NCBI RefSeq assembly: GCF_000247815.1
Contig: NC_021674.1
Span: forward strand, 34,630,612-34,694,611
Direction of reading: 5' to 3'
DNA length: 64,000 bases
Source of the DNA: Ficedula albicollis
Lineage: Eukaryota; Chordata; Aves; Passeriformes; Muscicapidae
Shown: positions 11,263 through 24,150 of the stretch, in pieces
Position numbering within the stretch: the first letter of the stretch is position 1
How the letters are laid out: every line of letters begins with the position of its first letter
Translations under genes and position numbers: made by a program
Notes under the pieces: model-generated
What the model was told of the DNA's origin: nothing
Databases searched by the model: none
The model's input: only the letters and a program-made list of their open reading frames with translations

Positions 11263-12736
11263 CTGCACCAGCACCACAACCACCAAATTTCCTCTTCATT
11301 AACAGGTAAGGTGTCACCAAACCTTGCTTCATCAACCCATAAAGCATTTCATCATTGCTTCTCATTTACAGCTAATGCACAGTTAATTTGAGGTATCCTG
11401 AAACTGGGTCAGCAATAAAGAGACATTTTTGATAACTGGCAACAGAGCATGTGTCTCTCTGCTTTGATGTCTCATGGTTGCCAGGATAGCTGTCTGCCCT
11501 GCTGTACAGAATCTGTGTCCAGGTCCTTCAAAAAAATTTCTGTGCTGGTGTCAGAAGAGCCCTACGTGTTCCTGTCCAGAAACCAGGGGGTGTGCGAAGC
11601 AAGGACCTGCAGCTTTTGAGATACGAGACAAATGTTTCAAGAAAAAAGGAGTGGTAACATCCAAACACTACAAAGGACTGATGCTCCAAGTATCTACACA
11701 AGTGAAAAGAAACTGATAAAAAACCTCTGCCAACTGCTTTGTAGAGCACTTTAAGCCCCATGAAGAAGGCTGAGGCTCCCCCAACTCCCAGAAGGGTTAG
11801 AAAGTTAGAAAATGTCTCATATGCATTCATATGTTACTTTGAAAAAGGCAAGCATTATCCAGGAAATTCATCCCTGTATTGGTTATTCAACTCTGTAGGA
11901 TTGCTGCTGTGCTGAAAAAAAGCAAGGTCTCTGGCTCTGTTGATCAGATCCACCCATGAACAACACAGTACAGGTGCAGACACAGTGTTTTTATCAGTGT
12001 CTCAATGACTTGCCAGAGAAAACTAGCATGAGGCAAACCCCAGCAGCTTTGAGCTAAAAACCTGTCATGTTTTCAACAAATCTTACTCTTGAGAAATGTC
12101 TTCCCTGGAAAAAAAAAAGAAAGAAAGAAAAGAAAAGAAATTCCATTAGACTTCAGGATTTTATTCCGATAGCTGTTTTTCAGCTCTTCAAAGAGTCCTG
12201 CAAGACAGATGAGACTGAAAATGTGTTCTGGTTGGAAATGCCCCTGAGAGCACACTGTCAGCCCAATTAGGCTGTGTGAGAAATTTCGAAGCTCAGGCAG
12301 TGGATGAAGTTAAGTGACAAAAAGCCTGAAGTGACTTGTCCCATACAAAGCTCTGTGAGTGGAAGGAATGATGTTCACTCACCCAGACAGGGAAAAATAA
12401 ATGTGAAAAATGAGATCTCAAGGGTGGCCCTAAATGACATTCTCTGCTGGGGAAGGTGGCTGCACAGGTAGGTGGGAAACACATGGAAATTGAATTTCAA
12501 TGCATAAATGACTCTAAAATTAACTTCTGTGGCTTCTGGGCTTCTTCTGTAATTGTAAAAAAGGGCCAATACTGAAGAAAAATATAATGAATTGCCTGCT
12601 CTCAGATTAAACAGTTCCATGCAAACATGTAGTTGACATGTTGGAAATGTAATGTTGTAATACCTTGTGTAGTGACTTACCCACTTTACATGCAGAATGT
12701 AAATTACAGATAGTATTTTAGATTTGGCATACTGCT
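11263..12736. other. Unassigned DNA with an A/G-rich run
   Basis: An 80-codon plus-strand frame at 11474-11716 is cysteine-containing but unrecognised. An A-rich run with GAAA steps lies at about 12108-12140. No gene or mobile-element end could be supported. Confidence 0.5.
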
Positions 12737-12832
12737 ATGAATTCTTGCTTTGATTTCTACTGCTATGAATACATAAAGCGAAAGATGAATTCTTGCTTTG
12801 ATTTCTACTGCTATGAATACATAAAGCAAAAG
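12737..12832. repeat. 48-bp tandem duplication
   Basis: ATTCTTGCTTTGATTTCTAC begins at 12741 and again at 12789, and each copy continues to ATACATAAAGC. ACTGCTATGAAT occurs once in front of the array and once inside each unit. That short homology suggests replication slippage made the duplication. Confidence 0.93.
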
Positions 12833-14360
12833 AATCTGGAGACAGCTCATGGTGGATGTCCCTCTTGGGAACACCTCATTATTAATTTCTCTGCTTGATA
12901 CATCTGCAAAAAAAATGACGGCTTACTTTTTTTTTTCATTTTTTCATGTGCAAATAAATATTTAATTGAGGTCACTTATTCTTACCTGATTACATAGTTG
13001 TCTTGTATCGGGTCTATAAAGTGCATATTTTCATTGGAAAACTACACCTGTAAAATAAATTGTTCCTCCTCCAAAGGTACAGGATATCTTCCAAAAAGTC
13101 ACGTTGTCATTGGTGACAGGAGAGTTCCTCAGTGCCTTTCAGCCACTGACAAGAAGCAGTGTTCTGCTCTCAGGTACAGCTCACTCAGATGGATTTCTTT
13201 TCAGGGAATTTTTCTTGTGTTCTCTGCTCTCCGTGGAGTGGCTTGAGCAGCTGCAGCCTGGTCTGCACATGTGGGCACACACTGCCCTGCTGAAGGATGC
13301 CTGAGACTGCAGAGCACTTATTGCCCCAAGCCATGCAGCAGCAGGTGGGGTTGTTTGGTCCATGATGCTTGACCTGGGGACACCTTGGCCTCTGGACCTT
13401 CCAGGGTCCCCAAGAGCCTGCACAACCCTCTGCTGTCCTGCTCAGGCACCTTTAGGAAGCAGCTGCTCAAATGCAGAAAGCTGAATGTTAGTCATCAGAA
13501 GGTGTTTGATAAAGCTATTTTGACTTCTCTAAGTCATATGTGTCCCTCAGCAGCATCTTGTTGGGCTGAAGCAAGAGCGCATGAACAGAGTTCACTTCTC
13601 TGCTGGTTCCCTGTGCTGTACACCTGGGGAGACACACCTAAACTAAGGCAAGTCCTCAAGTAAACCTCTCTGAAATACTGCTTGAAGAGCTCATTGCATC
13701 CTCTCTCACTCTTTCTTAGCCACGAGATTTAATTTAACTCTGTGGGGTTTAATGTTTAATGTTTCAGTTTTGAGATGGTGATACCTTAGCCCAAATGCTT
13801 TTTCTTTCCTTTCAGTAAATTTCAGCATTTCAGTAGTCAGCTCATAATGTCTTTCATATTGGTCAAATCAGTTCTCTATATCTTCTGGAGATTATTTAAA
13901 TCTTTTTCAAACTCTCCCTTGAAAAAACATTCTAATCACTTCTTCTTATGAATGAAGTTACTCTGCACTCTGAAGTTACCCTCTGCACTGCCTGCTTCCC
14001 TCTCTCTGCTGTGGCTCAGCACTTGGTCAGAGCTATTCTTTCAAGACTGCATTTCTGATTCCTTCTGTGTCTGGGTCACTTATCAGATACATGCTGATAC
14101 TTCCCAAAAATTGGTGGAAAAAACCGAGTTGAAAAAAACAAGTTCATAATAGATTTTTGTTACAAATTAACTTCTAAACCTGAAGATTATGACTTTCACA
14201 GAACTTGTGACTAAAATAATCAGAATGCTAATAACACAGATTCCTATGATCTATTTTAGGATGGCATTCATCTATTAAGTATTTATTGATTTATTTTAGA
14301 TTTAAAAAAAAGCATACTTAAGTATGTATAGAAACCACTGTGGGCTTTAACACGGAAAAC
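12833..14360. other. Unassigned DNA; GC-richer patch at about 13100-13660
   Basis: The patch at 13100-13660 has higher GC and several overlapping short frames on both strands, but no domain or splice pair I can defend. The rest is AT-rich background. Confidence 0.5.
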
Positions 14361-14552
14361 TTTTCCTTTTCCTTTTCCTTTTCCTTTTCCTTTTCCTTTT
14401 CCTTTTCCTTTTCCTTTTCCTTTTCCTTTTCCTTTTCCTTTTCCTTTTCCTTTTCCTTTTCCTTTTCCTTTTCCTTTTCCTTTTCCTTTTCCTTTTCCTT
14501 TTCCTTTTCCTTTTCCTTTTCCTTTTCCTTTTCCTTTTCCTTTTCCTTTTCC
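14361..14552. repeat. (TTTTCC)32 hexanucleotide microsatellite
   Basis: This is an uninterrupted array of the 6-base unit TTTTCC, about 192 bp, with no visible impurity. All pyrimidines are on the plus strand. The unit is read as Phe-Ser repeats in the open frame 14340-14690, which is not a gene. Such mirror-symmetric homopurine/homopyrimidine tracts can form triplex (H-DNA). Confidence 0.99.
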
Positions 14553-14720
14553 CTCTTTATATTCTTCTTTTTTTTTACCTTTTCATTCTTTTATGAAGTA
14601 GATGCTTCAATACATTTTGCTTGTGCATTTATTCTGAAGTTTCTTATTCCAAATTGCAAATGTCTGACCAACAGCCTGACAGCTCATTGAAACTGAGGGA
14701 TACAAACAAATGTTAGACTC

Positions 14721-14924
14721 AAAAAAGACATACCTCAGTACAGAAAAAATCTTGTCATCACTGTGATTGTCCTGAAGGAAACACAAGAAGCAAACAGTAA
14801 ATGATCTCTTCCTAAAATAGATAAAAAAGACATACCTCAGTACAGAAAAAATCTTGTCATCACTGTGATTGTCCTGAAGGAAACACAAGACGCAAACTGT
14901 AAATGATCTCTTCCTAAAACAGAC
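14721..14924. repeat. 102-bp tandem duplication (two copies)
   Basis: AAAAAAGACATACCTCAG begins at 14721 and at 14823. The two copies differ at about three positions (AAGAAGCAAACAG against AAGACGCAAACTG, AAAATAG against AAAACAG). The duplication is therefore not a sequencing echo. Because 102 is divisible by three, a minus-strand frame (14888-14607) reads through both copies as a repeated peptide, which is not evidence of coding. Confidence 0.96.
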
Positions 14925-16671
<1,747 letters not shown>

Positions 16672-16800
16672 AAATCATAGATTTAATGGTTTGGATTGGA
16701 AAGAAGCTTAATAATCATCTAGTTCCAACTCACCTGCCATGGGCAGGGTTAGCTTCCACTAGATCAGACCAGACTAAACCCTTAATGTTCATCACAGTCT
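16672..16800 (-). mobile_element. CR1 3' end fragment
   Basis: On the plus strand the order AAATCATAG, TTGGATTGGAAAG, AATCATCTAGTTCCAACT, CCATGGGCAGGG and CCACTAGATCAG is the reverse complement of the standard CR1 3' UTR ending. Only the last hundred or so bases are present and they are diverged. The left boundary is the CR1 3' terminus. The right boundary is approximate. Confidence 0.85.
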
Positions 16801-19800
16801 TCCCTAATACTGGAATACCAGTGTTAGGGGCAGAGCAGAGGAATGCCTAGATCAGTAGCTTGTTCCTGGAAGCTGAACATTTTGAGAGTGGAAAACAAAT
16901 AAGTTTTGTGTTATTTTATAAGACAAAAGATTAGATAGAGCTAGATGTGACATTAGCTACAGCGTGCCATGACCCCAGGGAAGAGCTGGGAATCAGGTGA
17001 ATTGTCTGGAGAAGAGAATTTATCTGTAAAAAACAATCATCATACTTAATCTTAGATAGCATTCTGAGAATAATGCTATCATCTTGCTGGGCATCCTTCA
17101 AAAGGAGGGCCACTAAACAGAAAAAGAGAAAATGTACATTTTTTAATATAAAGAGAGTAAAGACTGGGCTCCAAGTGGGTGCTTTCAAGTATGTGGCAGG
17201 CATTTTTTCTTCATGTAATAACGTGACTTTTTAATTTGTTTCCAAGAAAGAGCTTCTGTGCACAAGCTTTCTTCATCAATATTGAAAAATAAATGAAAAA
17301 CAAAATCCCCAAAACCCCAGCCGTCAACTCTAAAGCTATTTACTTAAATTTCTATTCCATATATCTTCAGGATTTAACCTTTAATAACTTAGCCTCCTCC
17401 AATTTGGAAACCTTTGGACTATCTAGTATTAATAAATAAATTATCTTTGGTCTGGGAGTGTTTAATGAGGGCTTTATGGAAGATGTATGAGGCACTGAAA
17501 AAAGGAAGGGAACTTGTAAATGTATTGCATACACAATGAGACAACTTATTATCTTTTGGCCATTTCCAGTTAAAAAAGAGCACTTCTAAACATAAAAACA
17601 GCAGAAAAACTGCAATGTAAATACTATGGGGCTCCCTACCCCTTAAGGGTGGGACACTACATGGATGAGTTTTATAGTTATGTGGAAGTGGAGAAGGAAT
17701 GAAAGTCTTGTGCCTTTTTGTAAGCATATAAAGCATGACAAACTTTTTTATAATTCTTGATCAGCAGTATATATGGACATGAAATCTTGTTTTCAGAGGC
17801 CATCCTGATACATTTACAAATGCACAAATGCATGTTTTGTGTGGTGGTTGAAGCTTTTTTAGATGTGAATATCATGAGCTTTGCCTTTAGGCAAAAAATC
17901 TTAAATAGATTTGGCATTAAAAAATGACATTGTACTATTTTCCTATGACCTGAATCTGGTCACGAATGAATGAATCATCCTTTTAAACATTTTTATAAAT
18001 GGAAATTAAATGCCAAACCATTTCAGCATTCATTAGGAGCAATTAAAAAGCACGTTTATGGCTGTAGTTCATTGGCTTGGTGCAGCTCTGCACTACACCA
18101 GCATTGCAGCACTGGCCATTCCCCTCAGTGCAGCTATGCCAACATCATGCTGGCACAGGAGTGCAGAGCCACAATCTTCCTCTTCAGAGTATGGATGGGT
18201 AGAGCTTTAAGTTTATTCTCAAATGTGCTTTAGAACCTCTAGCTTTTATTCTAATTCAAAGCTGTCTCTCCAATATAGCTAACTGATTCAAATGGGAGTG
18301 AATATTCTATAGGATGTATTAAGTAGGTGTGCCCAGACACATAACCTTATCTGCACTGCCTCGTTTCATTACACATTTTAACCAGAGCATTTCTCTTAGA
18401 GAGATTATTCATCTCTCACAATGATGCTATTCAAAGTTCTTCTGTTCTGTCTCACAGTTTAATTCCCTTACGTACTAACCCATGGCCATTTTACTCTTTT
18501 TCTCCTGTGTGCAACTTTGGAGACACAAACAGACAGAAATGCAGAAGCAGTGGAGTGATAAATCATGTCTGTCATGCACTAAATATCTTCCTTTGGGTAA
18601 CCCATGAATGCCCCAAGCAGTGTGAATTCCATGGCTTTACTGTTTAATGTCCAGTGTAGTAATACACTGGTATGTAAATCACATCTCATATTAATCACTG
18701 TTTATTTTACCCCAGGAACATAAATAAGTATTAAACTTAATCTTCTGTGCAAAATTTTTATTTGCATGGAATTTTCACTAGTCTTAACTCTTGGTAAACT
18801 TCTCAGGTTTTGCTTTTAAAAAGTAGAAAATCTTTTTATTCTATGCTGGTGAATACAACTCAGCATTGCTGCAGCAGAGGGGTTTACATCCTTTGGATTT
18901 CCCATCTGAGTTCCTGATAACTGACCACCTCCTTTAAGGCCCTTTAAGAGTGTCTGTTCTGACTTCCATGTCACCGTGCTTCAAACAAACAAAACCAACA
19001 CTGGAGCCATGCATTAGGACTAGCACACCCAGAAGGATTTTCAATGAGAAGTGCAGAGGAACCCTGATTTTTGCAGCTGGATATGAAAATATTTTGACAA
19101 CAGAAAATTAGAGTTTCAATTGTGACTCTTCAAAACTCTTGACAGAGGTCTTAATAAAGATAAGGAGAAAATAAAATATTAAGAGATGTTATAGTTGAAT
19201 ATTGAATTTTCCTGAAGGCTAGAGCTTGGATCTGAATGGGCTGGAAAGGCAACATTTCACTTGCAGTATGAAAAAAGTTTCACCTGCAGAAATATCTTGA
19301 TCTGCCACTTCAGATAACAGAGGAATTCAGAATTGCTTACAGGGCTTACTCCCATGTTTATTGTCTGCAGACCTTTTTTTCCCGAAGAAGTAGGATTTTT
19401 TAATCATTCTGTTTTGCTCAGATGGTGATTAGGACCACATAATAATGAAATCAGCATGTGTAAAGGAATTATTTTTTATTTAGAGGCAAAAAATATGTTT
19501 CTCCAGATTTCACCAAGGCAAAACAAACCTAAAAAAAGAATCTTATGATTCTGAAAACTGGGTTTCCTTCCTTAAGTGTGACTGCTCCAGAGTGGTGAGG
19601 AGTTTCTTATCTTGCCTTTTGGGGGTAAATTTCTCTTCAGCTAGAATACGATTAATTGTTGAAAGGAAATAAAAGCCTGTTTCTTTTTGATTAAAACGGT
19701 GTTAAGCATATTTACTATCATATTCTGAAAAGTAGGAAACTTAACAAAGACATTTTCTGTGTTTCTAGTAATTTGTTATCTGAAAGCCTTTTTCCTAGAA

Positions 19801-20245
19801 CAGCTAGTGAAACAAGGTTTCACCTTACCTCCTTAGGCCTTTCACTTTATAAACATTTAACACACAGATTTATCAGGATTTGCAAATGAAAATAATACAG
19901 AGGATTGTACTGTTTAATGGGCTAGAAAAATACCCTCTCTCAATTCTGTGAAGTGACATTAGCCATCATGCAGTGGCCTCTGCAGAGCCTGCAGTCAGAT
20001 TCTGTTTTCTTTGCTTGGTACCAGTGGGAAATAAGCTGTCCTGGGTCCGGAGAATGCCACACATGTGACATGCCTGCCTAATAAGCTCTTTGCAGCCTAC
20101 TCCCTGGGGTAGTTCTCCCTGCTAGCCTGAAAATTGGCTATTCTACACCTTAAGATCTTGCTAAAATGAATGAAGCTGCCTCTCCACAGTGAGCAGTCTC
20201 AGACAAAGCTTTCCAAGTGGATATTGGAGGTGCTGAATAGAAAAT
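16801..20245. other. Unassigned unique DNA, no gene seen
   Basis: About 3.4 kb of complex AT-rich sequence without long frames or recognisable repeats. The short frames at 16931-17203, 17419-17736 and 17970-18233 show no known motif. I see no RNA gene. Confidence 0.6.
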
Positions 20246-20290
20246 AATGGAATGGAATGGAATGGAATGGAATGGAATGGAATGGAATGG
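20246..20290. repeat. (AATGG)9 microsatellite block
   Basis: Nine pure AATGG units adjoin the AATAG array with no spacer. The one-base unit change (G to A) is sharp, so the two blocks spread separately from a shared ancestor. On the minus strand this reads CCATT. Confidence 0.98.
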
Positions 20291-21055
20291 AATAGAATAG
20301 AATAGAATAGAATAGAATAGAATAGAATAGAATAGAATAGAATAGAATAGAATAGAATAGAATAGAATAGAATAGAATAGAATAGAATAGAATAGAATAG
20401 AATAGAATAGAATAGAATAGAATAGAATAGAATAGAATAGAATAGAATAGAATAGAATAGAATAGAATAGAATAGAATAGAATAGAATAGAATAGAATAG
20501 AATAGAATAGAATAGAATAGAATAGAATAGAATAGAATAGAATAGAATAGAATAGAATAGAATAGAATAGAATAGAATAGAATAGAATAGAATAGAATAG
20601 AATAGAATAGAATAGAATAGAATAGAATAGAATAGAATAGAATAGAATAGAATAGAATAGAATAGAATAGAATAGAATAGAATAGAATAGAATAGAATAG
20701 AATAGAATAGAATAGAATAGAATAGAATAGAATAGAATAGAATAGAATAGAATAGAATAGAATAGAATAGAATAGAATAGAATAGAATAGAATAGAATAG
20801 AATAGAATAGAATAGAATAGAATAGAATAGAATAGAATAGAATAGAATAGAATAGAATAGAATAGAATAGAATAGAATAGAATAGAATAGAATAGAATAG
20901 AATAGAATAGAATAGAATAGAATAGAATAGAATAGAATAGAATAGAATAGAATAGAATAGAATAGAATAGAATAGAATAGAATAGAATAGAATAGAATAG
21001 AATAGAATAGAATAGAATAGAATAGAATAGAATAGAATAGAATAGAATAGAATAG
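20291..21055. repeat. (AATAG)153 pentanucleotide array, an expanded CR1 tail
   Basis: This is 765 bp of uninterrupted AATAG, equal to ATTCT on the minus strand. It directly abuts a CR1 3' end at 21056, and CR1 elements terminate in ATTCTATG-type repeats, so the array most likely grew from the tail of that element. The two minus-strand frames of more than 300 codons are only the repeat peptide YSILF. The same motif, ATTCT, is the one expanded in human ATXN10. Confidence 0.98.
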
Positions 21056-21140
21056 TTTAAGTTTTTCAGTTGGAAGGGACCTGCAAAAATCACCTAGTCT
21101 AAATGTGGTCAATGCCACCTTACCTTCTCAAAGTCAAGGT
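21056..21140 (-). mobile_element. CR1 3' end adjoining the expanded tail
   Basis: TCAGTTGGAAGGGACCTGC followed by AATCACCTAGTCTAAATG is the reverse complement of the usual last bases of CR1 (AGGTCCCTTCCAACT then the tail). The element is heavily 5'-truncated. How far it extends past about 21140 is uncertain. Confidence 0.85.
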
Positions 21141-22894
21141 CTTGGGAATGCCAAAGAAATCACAGCCTATGCAGACATTCAGCACACCACCAAAGCAGTA
21201 AGATTTGAAGGAAAATCAAGCCTAGTTTGGTCCTTTGAACAAATGTATAATTCCCAGTGATGGAAAATTGCTCTTTCGAGTAGTAGGAAAGAACTTTGAT
21301 GCTTTACTAGTGGTTCTTGTCCTGCTTACATCTCATTTTTGCCACATGGAGCGTTACTAATTAATATATTCATGTATTATTAAAATTGGGGAAAAAATGC
21401 ACTTGGATATGGAAAACACTTCTAGGCAGTTTAAATTAAGCTGAATACACAGCTGTGTGTTCAGCTAAGATGGCACAGTACGGGCTTAAAATTTTGATCC
21501 CTTTTATCATTCGCCTTTCTGTCTCTACTGATGCTTGTCCTCATTTCTAAGTTTCCACGTAGATGTAAAACTTTGAGCTTCGTGCTGTGGCTGTGTAATT
21601 TGACAGACTTCAAGACCAACTTTCAAAGCTATTTGCTCAAATGATTTAAGCCACTGCTAAAGCCTTCTATTTTGAACACCTAGGAATGAACAACTTTGTA
21701 ATCAGATATGTCATGTACATTTTCTTGCTAACTGTTCTTGTTTCTGTGTCTGTGGGGAAGATTGTTATTTTTATGAGAAGTTAAACGTTAGTTAGTGAGT
21801 GCATCAGCATAACTTGATTTGCCATGTGGGTGTAATAAAAGCAGTACAAAGGCCAAAATAATTTTCATTTTATGTACACATTAAAAGTTAACCTGTACCA
21901 TTTTCCACTTGCTAAAAGTCCAGCAAATACAGTACATAACTTTGTGCCCTGAGCTTTTAGATGAAACTAATTTATTAGTTGTTTTTCACGGTAGAGTTAC
22001 CACTCATCACAGCTGAATGCACTCTTTAGGCCAGCTAATCATCTGATTTGATTCTTTATCATGAAAACCAGGTGAATATTTATTTTTAAGTTCTTTTTGG
22101 TAGTCAGGGAGTCTGAGGAGGAAGAGGAAAATTGGTTGGTTTAGAGTGTTTGGATGAAGGGAGTAGCTGTATTTAATCAGGGCCAGATTTATGAAGGGGA
22201 TGCCAGTGTAAAGATTCCTGTTGGAAATGATCCATGTGTAATACCATGGTTTGACCCCCGCTAAGTTCACAAGACATGTCTCATCTAGATGGAAATTAGA
22301 AAAATTCAGGCAGTTACAATAAAGATGGAATAAAGCTGATCTGTGAACTCTTGTGGATCTGCTCCCTAACTCTTAAAACTGCCTATCAGATTTTTTTTCT
22401 TTTTCTTAAGGCTATTGAAGTTTTCACACACTTCTTCTGTGGTTTTATGACAGTAAAACATCTATGCCTTAAAACCAGAAAATCTCACTCCTGCACTGAT
22501 AGTGTTCACAAATTTCATGATGCCCTTCAATGTCTCATCATGAAATCCTGGAAGGAGACATACTTGGTTTAAACATTATTTTTTTCAGGCATTCAATCTT
22601 AATCCCATCAAGGTATTTAAAAAAAAAATAAACAGGTACAAGGAAAAGATAATTTGCTATTCAGGTGTCCATAATGCATGTGAAATAATTGTCTCTTTCC
22701 TGCTTTTCCTAAGTTCTCTGGGATTTAAATTTTGTTTTGGCACAGTGCTTGTTGTAATAACCTATAGACTGCTATTCTTAGAGGTTGTTGTCATCTACTT
22801 TTTTTTTTTGTGGACCTGCTTCAGTACTTGGTGCTTTAAGTTTTCTTTGTACTACTTGCTGTGTACACTTATCTTTAAGGTTATAAGATTATTC
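21141..22894. other. Unassigned DNA, no gene seen
   Basis: Complex unique sequence. Frames such as 22007-22270 minus and 22351-22572 plus show no known domain. No repeats of note. Confidence 0.55.
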
Positions 22895-22944
22895 ATTTGT
22901 CAATATTATTTGTCAATATTTATTTGTCAATATTTATTTGACAA
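22895..22944. repeat. Short tandem repeat of ATTTGTCAATATT
   Basis: The 13-14 base unit starts at 22895, 22908 and 22922, with a fourth partial copy at 22936 reading ATTTGACAA. It is a small slippage array. Confidence 0.9.
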
Positions 22945-24131
22945 ACTTGACCATTATAAGCTTTTTACCTTCTGTTTCATTCTGAAACATAGAAAGTTTG
23001 GTTGTCTTTTTTTTTTTCCTAATCTGTAACAAATTATGTTTTCTTCAAAATATTGTATTTACATTTTGTAAATAGATAATGAAAATGCTGTTGTCTTTAC
23101 AAGTGTGATCCTTGAGAAATCCAAGCCAGTGTCTTGCAGCCAAATTTCTTTTTTCATTCTGATTTTACTTTGTGGTTATAACTAGCAATATAAATTATGC
23201 AAGGGAATTCTGGTTGCATTAATATGTCTCTTTCAAAACCTAATTAAGGCATCACTAAGGAAGCAGAAGTCTTCCCATTTGACTTCAGAGGTCGAGGCCC
23301 CAGAAATGTTGTTAAACCCATGAGGAATCAGCAGTGTGAAGGAGAATTGGTAAATGAGCAGGAACGAGGAAGTATAGATTTTTTAAAAATTTTTGTTTGG
23401 TTTTTTTTCCCCCTCAAGCTGCTGTTTTCTGACTCAGTTTTCTTTAAACAAAGGAAAACAAAAAATGAAGGTAAATATATTAGAACTGCTGAAAATTACA
23501 GATGCAATTATCTACACCATGCACCTATTTTCTTATCAAAAGCATGTAGTTCTTAGAATGAGCCCTGGGCACCTGGCATCATCTGTACTTGTAAATTACT
23601 TGATATGGAAGCAAAAGGCCATAAGAAGGCATCCATATGTGGAATAGTGCAAGGCCAATTGGTGCTAATTTTTTATTAAATGGAACACCATATATGAGTA
23701 CTCTGATTCATGTGCCTCATATGTTTACAAGCATATGAAAGAATTTGGGAGAACAGAGGAATCGTGGCTGTGTCCAACATCATTAAACACAGTCAGCTCT
23801 TTTCTAACACTTGATATTTACCTTATCAAAACAAGTTTTATTAGATTTTTTTTTTTTCAATATATAAGATTTTGCTTATGGAAGTTGACAGGAGGTTCAC
23901 AGGTTTCATTAGAGCAAAATGACTGTCAAGATAGGAATTTGGAGTTCATTCTTCTGAGAACCTATTGTGAACTTGTAGGTGTCTCTGAAGAAGACAATGG
24001 GTCTGTTACTTCTCTCTTTTTGCTCTGTATGTCATATCTCCTGCATTCACTTAACAGATAAAGAACAGAAAAATGAAATTAGAAACAGAAAAATAAGTAA
24101 AGAAAGAGTATATATCATCTATATCTAATCT
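22945..24131. other. Unassigned DNA, no gene seen
   Basis: Unique AT-rich sequence with short T runs near 23010 and 23400. No domain is seen in the frames at 23320-23647 or 23735-24061. Confidence 0.55.
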
Positions 24132-24150
24132 ACACACACACACACACACA
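24132..24150. repeat. (AC)n dinucleotide microsatellite
   Basis: About nine AC units, pure, followed by TATTTAAAGG. Confidence 0.95.

Noticed and set aside
14340..14690. 116-codon Phe-Ser repeat ORF
   Set aside because: Translation of (TTTTCC)n.
20150..21118. Two minus-strand ORFs of more than 300 codons, repeating YSILF
   Set aside because: A 5-base repeat with no stop in any minus-strand frame gives the same peptide in every frame. There is no non-repeat domain.
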